Assembly (NCBI GenBank): GCA_947167445.1
Contig: CAMVID010000011.1
Location: 1-64,000 of the forward strand
Direction of reading: 5' to 3'
Length of the DNA stretch: 64,000 nt
Origin: G11 sp947167445
Lineage (GTDB): Bacteria > Bacillota > Clostridia > Lachnospirales > Lachnospiraceae
Shown here in pieces: positions 52,322 through 60,652 of the stretch. Position 1 is the stretch's first letter; each line of letters starts with the position of its first letter. The notes beneath the pieces are model-generated. The model did no database searches, was not told the DNA's origin, and worked only from the letters and a program-made list of their open reading frames with translations. Made by a program: the position numbers and the translations under genes.

Positions 52322-53824
52322 TTAAGGCTTTTGCTTTTGAAGGATCGCTAGGATTACATCCAGCACTTCCTCGTTGTTATATATAAGAAGAGCCACGCTT
52401 GTTTTGGCTCTGCTTAAGCCATGAAAAAGATTCCTTACCCTGTAGTCCTCTTCGCCTTCCTTTTTATCCGTGGTCCTAAGGTATCCTTCCTTATCGTAGG
52501 TGAAGTTTTCATCCATGACCATCACCACCTTGTCAAATTCCTTGCAGGTGGCGGCAGATGTTTCCACCATATTTGAAACCCCGGTAAAAACTTCATCCTC
52601 TACGGACAGCTTCCTATCTCTTATAAACATGAAGCCTTCATCCTCAAAGTTTGTGAGAAGGTGCCTCAATTCATCAGTGTTCTCTGCATAAGCCACATTT
52701 ACGGAAGGGTACTCTCTTCTGTGGATCCTGCCTCTTATACACATAACTCCCGAAATAAAGGAGGATAATTCACTGTTTACACGAATTTTGTTGGTAAGTC
52801 TGTGGCCGGCGTATCCCGGAAGGGCTTCGATCAGGGGAGCACCATAGGTTTTTCTCTCCTCAGGGGCTATTGAGTCCTCCAGATCATAGGAAAAGATAAC
52901 CGGCGCCTTCCACTCCTCAGAAAAACCAAGAATATCTTCAAGCCTGTCCTTGGTAAGTCTGTGGCCTTCATCCACAAGAATGGCTGTGTATTCCCTCTTA
53001 ACTTCTATCTTTTCATCCGGCTTGCAGTAATAGAAATCCACCCTCTTAAGGCGCATATCCAGTTCTTCAAGCTCCGCCTCATGGGAGCCAAAATGAAATA
53101 CACAGACATACTCTTCCCAGGAAAGCTGCATTGCAAGATCGTAGAGAAGAATGGTTTTGCCGGTTCCGGGAAGACCGGTAAAGCCATGGTAGGTTACTTC
53201 GTCCTTATTCCTGTTGATGGATTTAATAATCAGCTTTTTGATGTCCCTTTGCTGGGAGGTGAGGAAATAGTCCTGTCTCAAGAACCTTGCAGGGTCCGTA
53301 AGGGGCGAGATCAGGTATCTGTCCTCCTTGAACAAATCCTCTATATCTCCTTCGTAGCAGTCAGTCTGGTTCTCCAGGTTTCTTGCCAGGTCCTCCCACT
53401 CGGTATCCACCAGCTTCTCACTTCTTGAAAGCCTTACAAGCCTGTCGGTGTTACTGAGGTAAAGGTAGGAGTACATATTCTTTCCAAGGGTGGAAAGATA
53501 GTATCTGTTTAGGGTCAGCTGCTTAAGTATGGCTTCATCGGAGACGTTTCCGCTTTTTAGTTCTATATTGATCACGCAGTCGTCATTTACTCTTAAAAGG
53601 TCAAACTCCTTCCCCAATTTGGGCATGGTAAAGGAATAAAAGAATGTGAGCTTGAACGCATCGGGCAGCACCTCTCCAAGTTTCTCGGAGAAGGTCTTCA
53701 GTCCCTCAATCTCCCATTCTTTTATGGTCAGATGTCTGCTCCTTCCTGACATCTGGCGCTCCATCAATCCCAAAAGCTCAGGGTTCTTCACTCTCGTCAG
53801 TGCGTAAATGTTGATCGGCTTCAT
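52322..53824 (-). CDS. Nuclease-like domain fused to DUF2075/SF1-type helicase ATPase
   Basis: A 500-residue protein starting at 53824. The N-terminal part has a PD-(D/E)xK-like set: D75 in GKEFDLL, then E88 and K90 in NIELKSGN, as in NERD nucleases. The C-terminal part is an SF1/DUF2075-like ATPase with Walker A GLPGTGKT (217-224), Walker B AILVDEGHRL (281-290), a motif III-like VIFSYDLEDS and a motif VI-like GLSRAKTSVAL near 475. The ATG has no ribosome site; a sigma-A promoter ends six bases before it, so the message is probably leaderless. A DNA-repair or phage-defence role is possible but not shown; it has no obvious partner gene. Confidence 0.8.
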   Translation of the reverse strand: MKPINIYALTRVKNPELLGLMERQMSGRSRHLTIKEWEIEGLKTFSEKLGEVLPDAFKLTFFYSFTMPKLGKEFDLLRVNDDCVINIELKSGNVSDEAILKQLTLNRYYLSTLGKNMYSYLYLSNTDRLVRLSRSEKLVDTEWEDLARNLENQTDCYEGDIEDLFKEDRYLISPLTDPARFLRQDYFLTSQQRDIKKLIIKSINRNKDEVTYHGFTGLPGTGKTILLYDLAMQLSWEEYVCVFHFGSHEAELEELDMRLKRVDFYYCKPDEKIEVKREYTAILVDEGHRLTKDRLEDILGFSEEWKAPVIFSYDLEDSIAPEERKTYGAPLIEALPGYAGHRLTNKIRVNSELSSFISGVMCIRGRIHRREYPSVNVAYAENTDELRHLLTNFEDEGFMFIRDRKLSVEDEVFTGVSNMVETSAATCKEFDKVVMVMDENFTYDKEGYLRTTDKKEGEEDYRVRNLFHGLSRAKTSVALLIYNNEEVLDVILAILQKQKP

Positions 53825-53830
53825 ATCAGT

Positions 53831-53859
53831 ATTATACAACATTTTTCTCAAGGTACCAA
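53831..53859 (-). promoter_or_regulatory. Promoter giving a leaderless message for the nuclease-helicase gene
   Basis: Minus-strand -35 TTGGTA (53854-53859), 17-base spacer, perfect -10 TATAAT (53831-53836), then ACTGAT and the ATG at 53824. Initiation about seven bases after the -10 falls on the start codon. The -35 box overlaps the T-run of the xylA terminator. Confidence 0.65.
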
Positions 53860-53888
53860 AAAGGCACGGTGACGAATCACCGTGCCCT
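53858..53888 (-). terminator. Terminator of xylA
   Basis: GGCACGGTGA / TCACCGTGCC, a ten-base perfect stem with a CGAA-type four-base loop and TTTTT after it on the minus strand, 27 bases beyond the xylA stop. Confidence 0.9.
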
Positions 53889-53913
53889 TAAACCTACCTA
53901 ATAGTCTCTTATC

Positions 53914-55236
53914 TTATGAGAAGAGAATGTTGTTCATTACAGACTCAAGGTACTCCTGACGTCCTGAACCGGGATCGTTAGGCTTCTTGATGTCGCAAGC
54001 GTGTGCAGCAAGCTCTTCAAGAGTTGCTGTGTTGTTGCGGATCTTCTTACCGAGTTCTGTGTTAGAGAAGCTTGAGTATTTCTCCTTAACGAAGTTGTCA
54101 ATTCTGCCATCCTCGATCATCTCAGCTGCCTTGATGAGGCCAAGTGCGAATGTATCCATACCAAGGATGAATGCGTGGAACATATCCTCAGGTGTGTTGG
54201 AAGGACGTCTGTTCTTGGAGTCAAAGTTGAATCCACCTGTTAATCCGCCGCCCTTAAGTACTTCGTACATAGCAAGAGTTGCATCGTATACGTTGAAGGG
54301 GAACTCATCTGTATCCCATCCAAGGAGCATATCGCCCTGGTTAGCATCTACAGAACCGAGCATGCCGTTTATAGCGGATACTCTTAACTCGTGCTGGAAG
54401 GTATGACCTGCAAGTGTAGCATGGTTAGCCTCGATGTTCATCTTGAAGTCCTTATCAAGACCGTACTGCTTTAAGAATCCGATAGCTGTTGCAGCATCGA
54501 AATCATACTGATGTTTCATGGGCTCCTTCGGCTTAGGCTCGATATAGAAGTCTCCCATGAAGCCTTTGCTTCTACCGTAGTTAACAGCCATTCTCATGAG
54601 CTGAGCGATGTTCTCCTGCTCGAACTTCATGTCTGTGTTGAGAAGTGTCTCGTAACCTTCACGGCCGCCCCAGAATACATATCCTCTACCACCAAGTTTG
54701 ATGGTGATGTCGATAGCCTTCTTAACCTGAGCTGCTGCGAATGAGTAAACATCTACTGAGTTTGTGGAACCTGCACCGTTCATGAATCTGGGGTTACCAA
54801 ACATGTTTGCTGTTCCCCATAAGCACTTGATGTTGGTGCCTTTGGTCTTCTCTAAGATGTAATCTGAAATCTCGTCAAGACGAGCGTTGGTAACATTGAT
54901 ATCTGTAGGATCTTCGGGAACAAGGTCTACATCATGGAAGCAGTAGTACTCGATACCAAGCTTCTTCATAAATTCGATACCTGCATCAACCTTAGCCTTA
55001 GCGTGCTCCATGGTTCCGGGAGCTGCGCCGAAGGACTTGTCGGCTGTACCCTGACCAAACATATCTACGCCGGTAGCTCCAAGATTGTGCCACCATGCCA
55101 TAGCGAAAGGAAGGTGCTCCTTCATCTTCTTACCCATGATAACTTTCTCGGGATCATAATATTTGAATGCGAAAGGATTCTTGCTGTCCTTGCCTTCGAA
55201 CTTGATCTCAGGAATGTTCTTAAAAAACTCTGACAT
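53914..55236 (-). CDS. xylA: Xylose isomerase
   Basis: The 440-residue TIM-barrel enzyme converts D-xylose to D-xylulose. The catalytic His is in FCFHD-like YYCFHDVDLVPE near 97-108, and metal ligands lie in FWGGREGYE near 189, IEPKPKEP near 232 and EANHATLAGHTFQHEL near 269-284. It is the longer class II form typical of Firmicutes. AAGGAGG precedes the ATG. It is divergent from xylB across 226 bases that carry a good promoter and two related palindromes. Product feeds XylB, then the transketolase/Rpe genes elsewhere in the window. Confidence 0.97.
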   Translation of the reverse strand: MSEFFKNIPEIKFEGKDSKNPFAFKYYDPEKVIMGKKMKEHLPFAMAWWHNLGATGVDMFGQGTADKSFGAAPGTMEHAKAKVDAGIEFMKKLGIEYYCFHDVDLVPEDPTDINVTNARLDEISDYILEKTKGTNIKCLWGTANMFGNPRFMNGAGSTNSVDVYSFAAAQVKKAIDITIKLGGRGYVFWGGREGYETLLNTDMKFEQENIAQLMRMAVNYGRSKGFMGDFYIEPKPKEPMKHQYDFDAATAIGFLKQYGLDKDFKMNIEANHATLAGHTFQHELRVSAINGMLGSVDANQGDMLLGWDTDEFPFNVYDATLAMYEVLKGGGLTGGFNFDSKNRRPSNTPEDMFHAFILGMDTFALGLIKAAEMIEDGRIDNFVKEKYSSFSNTELGKKIRNNTATLEELAAHACDIKKPNDPGSGRQEYLESVMNNILFS

Positions 55237-55276
55237 ATAAAATACCTCCTTAAATTATTAAACCCGAATGGCTACT

Positions 55277-55286
55277 TGCTCGAGCA
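55277..55286. promoter_or_regulatory. Palindromic site in the xylA leader
   Basis: TGCTCGAGCA, a perfect ten-base palindrome about 30 bases after the -10 box of xylA. It shares the minus-strand motif GTGCTCG(A/T)GCA with the site before xylB, as expected for a common LacI- or ROK-type repressor. Confidence 0.6.
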
Positions 55287-55314
55287 CATTGGGCGTTTTT
55301 TGGCTTCTGTTACC

Positions 55315-55343
55315 TTTATAGCACAAAAAATATGAACTGTAAA
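55315..55343 (-). promoter_or_regulatory. Predicted xylA promoter
   Basis: Minus-strand -35 TTTACA (55338-55343), 17-base spacer, -10 TATAAA (55315-55320); each box matches consensus at five of six positions. Confidence 0.7.
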
Positions 55344-55406
55344 TGGGAAAAATGTAAATAATTATTGAATTTTAGTGCGGGTTTGTAGTACGATAAAGAC
55401 AGATTT

Positions 55407-55420
55407 CGTGCACGAGCACG
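55407..55420. promoter_or_regulatory. Palindromic site upstream of xylB
   Basis: CGTGC-ACGA-GCACG, a five-base inverted repeat about ten bases after a -10-like TACGAT (55390-55395 region) and 43 bases before the ATG. It is related to the site before xylA. Confidence 0.6.
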
Positions 55421-55462
55421 AGGAACCTTTGAAAATACGCGACTTGAGGAGGGTAAGTACAT

Positions 55463-56932
55463 ATGTTATACGTTGGAATCGACTTGGGAACATCTGCCGT
55501 TAAACTTTTACTTATGGATGAAATGGGTAAGATTCATAAAGTAGTTTCTAAAGACTACGAATTATATTTCCCTCATCCCGGCTGGTCAGAGCAGAAACCC
55601 GAAGACTGGTATTCCAGATCAATGGAAGGTTTGAAAGAGCTTCTTAGCGAATGCGACAAGAGCAAAGTTGCAGGAATAAGCTTCGGCGGACAGATGCACG
55701 GCCTTGTAATTCTTGATAAGGATGATAACGTTATTCGTCCCGCTATTCTTTGGAACGACGGACGTACCACGGAAGAGACCGATTATCTCAACAACACAAT
55801 CGGCAAGGATAAGCTTTCCCAGTATACAGCAAATATTGCTTTTACCGGATTTACAGCACCCAAGATTTTATGGGTTAAGAACAAAGAGCCCGAAAACTTC
55901 AAGAAGATTGAGAAGATTATGCTTCCCAAGGACTATCTTGCATATAAGCTTTCAGGAGTACATTGCACAGACGTTTCCGATGCTTCAGGAATGCTTCTTT
56001 TCGATGTAAAGAACAGATGCTGGTCTAAGGAAATGATGGAGATCTGTGATGTTAAGGAATCACAGCTTGCAAAGATCTTCGAAAGCTATGAAGCAGTAGG
56101 AACCATTAAGCCCGACGTGGCAGCTGAACTTGGCCTTCCCACAACCGTTAAGATTGTTGCCGGTGCAGGCGACAACGCTGCAGCTGCAGTAGGAACAGGT
56201 ACCGTTGGTGACGGAAGATGTAACATTTCCCTTGGAACAAGCGGAACAATCTTCATCTCATCCAAGACCTTCGGAGTTGACAGCTTCAACGCTCTTCACT
56301 CCTTTGCACACGCTGACGGAAGCTATCATCTCATGGGTTGTATGCTTTCAGCTGCATCCTGTAACAAGTGGTGGATGGAAGATATTCTTAAGACAACAAA
56401 CTTTGCCGACGAGCAGAAGGCTATCACAAAGCTTGGTGAGAACCACGTATTCTTCCTTCCTTACCTTATGGGTGAGCGTTCTCCTCTTAACGATCCTTAT
56501 GCAAGGGGAACATTTACCGGTATTACAATGGATACCACAAGAGAAGATATGACTCAGGCAATATTAGAGGGTGTGGCTTTTGCCCTCAGAGATTCATTTG
56601 AAGTTGCCAAATCTTTGGGAATCAAGATTGACAGAACCAAGATTTGCGGCGGTGGCGCAAAGAGTCCTCTTTGGAAGAAGATGATTGCAAACATTTTAGG
56701 AATCAAGGTAGATGTCATTGAAAGTGAAGAAGGTCCCGGATACGGCGGAGCAATGCTTGCTGCTGTAGCCTGCGGAGAGTTTAAGAGTGTTGAGGAAGCA
56801 GCCGAGAAACTGGTTAAGGTTGTTGACACTGTTGAACCCGATCCTGAACTTACCAAGAAGTATGATGAGTGCTACAACAAGTTTAAACAGATTTATCCCG
56901 CACTCAAGCCCATCTTCAAGGTTATCGGTTAA
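55463..56932 (+). CDS. xylB: Xylulokinase
   Basis: The 489-residue FGGY kinase phosphorylates D-xylulose to xylulose 5-phosphate. The N-terminal phosphate loop GIDLGTSAVKLLLMDEMG is at 5-22. The substrate/catalytic region has SFGGQMHGLVILD near 72 and the catalytic Asp in AGAGDNAAAAVG near 235; the adenosine motif GGGAKSPLWKKMIANILG lies near 396. Length is normal. AGGAGGG precedes the ATG. It is divergent from xylA and ended by a hairpin shared with the converging LacI gene. Confidence 0.97.
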   Translation: MLYVGIDLGTSAVKLLLMDEMGKIHKVVSKDYELYFPHPGWSEQKPEDWYSRSMEGLKELLSECDKSKVAGISFGGQMHGLVILDKDDNVIRPAILWNDGRTTEETDYLNNTIGKDKLSQYTANIAFTGFTAPKILWVKNKEPENFKKIEKIMLPKDYLAYKLSGVHCTDVSDASGMLLFDVKNRCWSKEMMEICDVKESQLAKIFESYEAVGTIKPDVAAELGLPTTVKIVAGAGDNAAAAVGTGTVGDGRCNISLGTSGTIFISSKTFGVDSFNALHSFAHADGSYHLMGCMLSAASCNKWWMEDILKTTNFADEQKAITKLGENHVFFLPYLMGERSPLNDPYARGTFTGITMDTTREDMTQAILEGVAFALRDSFEVAKSLGIKIDRTKICGGGAKSPLWKKMIANILGIKVDVIESEEGPGYGGAMLAAVACGEFKSVEEAAEKLVKVVDTVEPDPELTKKYDECYNKFKQIYPALKPIFKVIG

Positions 56933-56964
56933 TTGACTATACGACTCCTTTTGGAATAAGAATG

Positions 56965-56997
56965 AAAGAGACACGGTTTTTATTACCGTGCCTCTTT
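56965..56997 (+). terminator. Terminator between xylB and the converging LacI gene
   Basis: AAAGAGACACGGT / ACCGTGCCTCTTT, 12 of 13 pairs, seven-base loop, T-run on the plus strand. The right arm lies inside the end of the LacI coding region; on the minus strand TTTC follows, so it may also serve that gene. Confidence 0.8.
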
Positions 56998-58002
56998 TAT
57001 TTTGATGTTAAGTTCTGAATAGTAGTAGCTGTTAATCTCTTCGTCTTCATTTCCGCTTAGGTAATTGTACATAAGCTCAAGAGATTTGGATCCCTGCCAT
57101 TTAGGCTCCTGACAGATTGTGGCGGTTACAATTCCTTTATCCAGCATATCCAATGTCGTGGAAACGGCATCATAGGTTATAACCTTTATGTCACGATCCT
57201 CCCCAAGCTCCTGTATGGCCTTACAGCCTCCGAAAACACCTGCGGCAGTGAAGTACAAACCGTTTATCTCCGGATGTTCCTTAAGCATCTTACTGACTAT
57301 CTCATAACTCTTAAGGTCATCATCAAAATTCTCCTGTACATCCACAATTTTGAATCGCTTGTCAGAGGATAATTTGCTTCTGAAGCCCGCCTCTCTTCTG
57401 GAGTGACAAAGAATGTTTCTGTCGCCAAGAATTACGCCTATATTGGTTTCGCCATGAGTCATTAACTGCATTAAAGCACCGGCAGCTCTTCCGGAGTTAT
57501 AATAGTCACTTCCCACGTAGGCTATTCTGTTAACATTCTCGGCGTCTGAATTTAAGGTGATAACAGGGATTCCGTCTTTTATAAGGGCGTTTAAGCGCTC
57601 ACATACAAGGGTGTCGTTATAGGGGGTGATGATTATACCCTGAACCCCTTCGTTAAGGCATTCCCAGATAGCTGAAAGCTGGGCGGCGGTATTGTATGCC
57701 ACACGCTTAATTATCACCGAGCATCCAAAGAATGCCAGCTCATCGGCCTTCTCATTTACGCCTTCGATAACCTGGTCAAAGAAGGCGTTCTTTCGGCTGA
57801 ATACGATAATTCCTATAAGGAACTTATTCTTTTGTGCAGCCAGGGCCATGCCGACCTTATTGGGCTTATATCCAAGCTCCTCGGCTATCTTTCTGACCTT
57901 CTCGGCTGTTTCTTCGCTGACGCCCTCTCTGTTGTTGAGAACTCTGTCCACGGTTCCCCTGGACACTTCCGCCAGTCTGGCTATCTCCTTAATTGTTGTC
58001 AT
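56983..58002 (-). CDS. LacI-family transcriptional regulator
   Basis: A 339-residue regulator. The N-terminal helix-turn-helix is TIKEIARLAEVSRGTVDRVLN with the hinge helix region KPNKVGMALAA near 46-56. A type 1 periplasmic-binding-like sensor domain of the sugar-binding subclass fills 60-330 (IGIIVFSRKNAFFDQVIEGV). It is the last gene of the kinase-regulator run at 58-60.6 kb and next to xylB, so candidates for control are the importer at 60.6-63.9 kb and the xylA/xylB sites; sequence alone does not decide. GAGAG precedes the ATG. Confidence 0.92.
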   Translation of the reverse strand: MTTIKEIARLAEVSRGTVDRVLNNREGVSEETAEKVRKIAEELGYKPNKVGMALAAQKNKFLIGIIVFSRKNAFFDQVIEGVNEKADELAFFGCSVIIKRVAYNTAAQLSAIWECLNEGVQGIIITPYNDTLVCERLNALIKDGIPVITLNSDAENVNRIAYVGSDYYNSGRAAGALMQLMTHGETNIGVILGDRNILCHSRREAGFRSKLSSDKRFKIVDVQENFDDDLKSYEIVSKMLKEHPEINGLYFTAAGVFGGCKAIQELGEDRDIKVITYDAVSTTLDMLDKGIVTATICQEPKWQGSKSLELMYNYLSGNEDEEINSYYYSELNIKIKEAR

Positions 58003-58020
58003 AAAACTTTCTCTCTTACA

Positions 58021-58782
58021 CTAATCTGTCTTTTTGGCTGTATAATCCGAATAGCTCTTCCCGGTGTATTTCTTAAAACATCTTGAAAAATAGTTGGGAT
58101 CCGGGATTCCCACCTCGGATGCGGTTTTAAACATTTTCACATTTTTCTGCGCAAGCTCAATGGCTTTCTTCATTCTAAGATCCGTCAGATACTCTACAAA
58201 GTTCATTCCCACATCCTGCTTGAACTTCCTTGAAAGGTAGCTGGAACTGAACCCGAATTCCGCGGCAACCTGGGTAAGGTTGATTCCGGAATCAGTGTAG
58301 TTATCCTCCACATACTTCTTGATCTGCTCCATGGAGTCGGTCTCGGAGTCAGCTTCCGCTTCGGAAGAACTCTTTTGTTCCTCCCAGTAGTCCTTCTCAC
58401 CAAGAAGCTTTTCTCTTGCCCTGTTTAAGGTATTGTCTATCTCGGCCCTTACCATGGGCTTTAGCATGTACTCAAAAACCGGCATGCTCACGCATTTTCT
58501 GGCATATTCAAACTCGTCTATGGCCGTCATTATTATGATTATGAGGTTGGGATATCTGTCTGTGGCAATCTTGGTAAATTCAATGCCATCCATGAAAGGC
58601 ATTGAGATATCTACGAAAACTATATCCGGTTTAAGATCGTCAATAATGTTAATGGCTTCGATTCCGCTGGCAGCTTCACCCACCACCTCCATGCCAAGCT
58701 CATCCCAGTTAACAAGGGCTTTAATAAGCTTTCTTGCTGTTTCCTCATCGTCAATGACCATGACTCTGAATTTTCTGTTCAT
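58021..58782 (-). CDS. AraC-type response regulator (YesN-like)
   Basis: A 253-residue protein. The receiver domain (about 1-120) has IDDEE near 9-13, phosphoacceptor Asp in IVFVDISMPFMD near 58, and Lys in YMLKPM near 107. A Ser/Glu-rich linker (about 135-155) leads to a pair of AraC helix-turn-helix units (about 155-250), ending SEVGIPDPNYFSRCFKKYTG and SYSDY. It should be phosphorylated by the kinase encoded six bases upstream and activate the adjacent MalEFG-like importer. GGGGAG precedes the ATG. Confidence 0.94.
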   Translation of the reverse strand: MNRKFRVMVIDDEETARKLIKALVNWDELGMEVVGEAASGIEAINIIDDLKPDIVFVDISMPFMDGIEFTKIATDRYPNLIIIIMTAIDEFEYARKCVSMPVFEYMLKPMVRAEIDNTLNRAREKLLGEKDYWEEQKSSSEAEADSETDSMEQIKKYVEDNYTDSGINLTQVAAEFGFSSSYLSRKFKQDVGMNFVEYLTDLRMKKAIELAQKNVKMFKTASEVGIPDPNYFSRCFKKYTGKSYSDYTAKKTD

Positions 58783-58788
58783 ACTCTT

Positions 58789-60558
58789 TTACTCCCCACT
58801 TCTGCTGTCTTTAATCATGAATTCAATCTCGGTATATTCCCCTACCTCACTGCGAATCCGAACCACATCCTCGGAATTGTTATAAATCCGGAGTCTCTCG
58901 ATAGTTCCCCTAAGTCCGAAGCTTTTGGACATCTGACTTTCTGCGTCATCGCCCGAGTTTGCAAAAATACCTTCAATCTCCCCCTCTGTCATTCCCACAC
59001 CTGTATCCCTTACTATCAGGTGCAGCATTCCATCCTTCATAAAGGAGCTTATCTTTATAAGACCCTTCTCTCCCTTCAATCGAATGCCGTGATAAATACT
59101 GTTCTCCACCAAAGGCTGCAAAATCAGCTTGGGAACAACCACAGTCTCGGTTTCCGGACTGATATCATACTCTGCATTTATTATATCTCCATATCTTAGC
59201 GCCTGCAGAGATAAATAGTCTTTTACAATGCTTATTTCTCTGGAAAGGGGAATTTCCCTTCCGCCCTTGCTTAAGAAGTTACGGTAAAAACTTCCCAGGG
59301 TCTCCAACGCGTCATGTACGTTGTCAGCTCCCGCATCAAGAGCAAGAAATCCTATTGTTTCTATGGAGTTATATAGGAAATGCGGCTTTATCTGTTCCTG
59401 AAGGACTCTCATCTCTGCCTTCTGAAGAGTTTTCTCCTGCTCAAGAAGGGTTTCGATAAGTTCGTTGACGTGGCCTATAAGGCTGTTGTAGTCGTCCTTC
59501 AGCTCATTCAGTTCGCCCGCGGGAATATGGGTCTCTATGGGCTTAAGCTCACCCGAGGCCTTGTTTCTCTCCATGGATTCCGAAAGCTGGGACACGGGAT
59601 CTGTAATGTTTCTTGTGACGAAACCTCCCAGATAGGTCATCCCCACAAGGAATATAAGTAAAAGAACGCAAAGCATGAAAAGAATGCTGTAGGGAATACC
59701 CTGGGTTCCAAAGTTGCTTACCCGAAGGATAATGATGGGGGTATTTTCGACTTTTGCCCCGGATATCATTATCTTCTCACCGTTCTCTTTGATATCCTCG
59801 TGGTAAACAGAGGAGCTGTCAAATGAGCTTTCGTAGTATTTTAGAAGACTCCGGTTTCCCGCAAGATATGAGCCGTCCTCGCCTAAAATACATATATTGT
59901 CATAGCGAAGTTCGTTGAGCATAATATCAAGAACATTGGCTGAAATGTTCATGAGCATTACGCCCCTCTTCTTCTGATTGACGTTATCATATACGGTTCT
60001 GCCTATGGTGACAACCGGCTTGCCATCCTGCTTTGTGGCTATACCGTTGCTGTTAAGGGAGATGACTGCCTTACCCTTTTTATCCAGTATATCCTGCTTC
60101 CATTCGTCGGAAGACAGTTTATTGTAATCAAACTTGTATGTGAATCGGTTGGTCCTCGCCATTATCAGGTCATCCCTGATAACAATGACCGAATCCACTC
60201 CTCCGGTAACATTTAAAATATCCATGATTCCGTATCTGGCATCATTGATCATACCTATATCAACAGAGGTTCCGTCTGCTCTTAGAAACTTCACCAGGCG
60301 ATCCTCCATCATGATAAGCCTGGACAATTCCATATAGCTTTCCAGCTCGGAATTAATGTTGCTTGAGAGGGTCTTTATGGTGTTTTCGGCCTCTCTTATC
60401 TCATATTCTTTCCTCTCCCTTTCGGTAATAATGTATATGGATACAAGGAAAGAAATAATAATCAAAATAAGAATCGTCAGTACTACCCTGTTGATTCTGG
60501 TTGAGAGGGTGTTATTCTTTTTCTTCTGTCTTCTTTCAGACCCTGATTTATTAACCAT
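58789..60558 (-). CDS. Sensor histidine kinase (YesM-like)
   Basis: A 589-residue membrane kinase. The ATG at 60558 (MVNKSGSERRQKKKNN) has GGGG seven bases upstream; the longer frame begins with GTG and is rejected. A positively charged N-terminus, membrane span (about 25-47), extracellular dCache-like sensor (about 48-270), second span (about 275-300), HAMP, the phosphoacceptor region EQIKPHFLYNSIETIGF, and a GHL ATPase with LQPLVENSIYHGI and RDTGVGM follow. It forms a pair with the YesN-like regulator and lies between it and the importer genes, so it probably senses an imported oligosaccharide. Confidence 0.93.
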   Translation of the reverse strand: MVNKSGSERRQKKKNNTLSTRINRVVLTILILIIISFLVSIYIITERERKEYEIREAENTIKTLSSNINSELESYMELSRLIMMEDRLVKFLRADGTSVDIGMINDARYGIMDILNVTGGVDSVIVIRDDLIMARTNRFTYKFDYNKLSSDEWKQDILDKKGKAVISLNSNGIATKQDGKPVVTIGRTVYDNVNQKKRGVMLMNISANVLDIMLNELRYDNICILGEDGSYLAGNRSLLKYYESSFDSSSVYHEDIKENGEKIMISGAKVENTPIIILRVSNFGTQGIPYSILFMLCVLLLIFLVGMTYLGGFVTRNITDPVSQLSESMERNKASGELKPIETHIPAGELNELKDDYNSLIGHVNELIETLLEQEKTLQKAEMRVLQEQIKPHFLYNSIETIGFLALDAGADNVHDALETLGSFYRNFLSKGGREIPLSREISIVKDYLSLQALRYGDIINAEYDISPETETVVVPKLILQPLVENSIYHGIRLKGEKGLIKISSFMKDGMLHLIVRDTGVGMTEGEIEGIFANSGDDAESQMSKSFGLRGTIERLRIYNNSEDVVRIRSEVGEYTEIEFMIKDSRSGE

Positions 60559-60603
60559 TTGTAACCCCACAGCTCAATTAAATTCTCATATTAAAGATAA
60601 CAT

Positions 60604-60634
60604 AAAAAACAGGTTTGGCAAACTGCCAAACCTG
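60604..60634 (-). terminator. Terminator of the MalEFG-like importer operon
   Basis: CAGGTTTGGCA / TGCCAAACCTG, an 11-base perfect stem (60610-60620 and 60624-60634) with a three-base loop and TTTTTT after it on the minus strand. Confidence 0.88.
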
Positions 60635-60652
60635 CGTGTTTTACATATTTTA

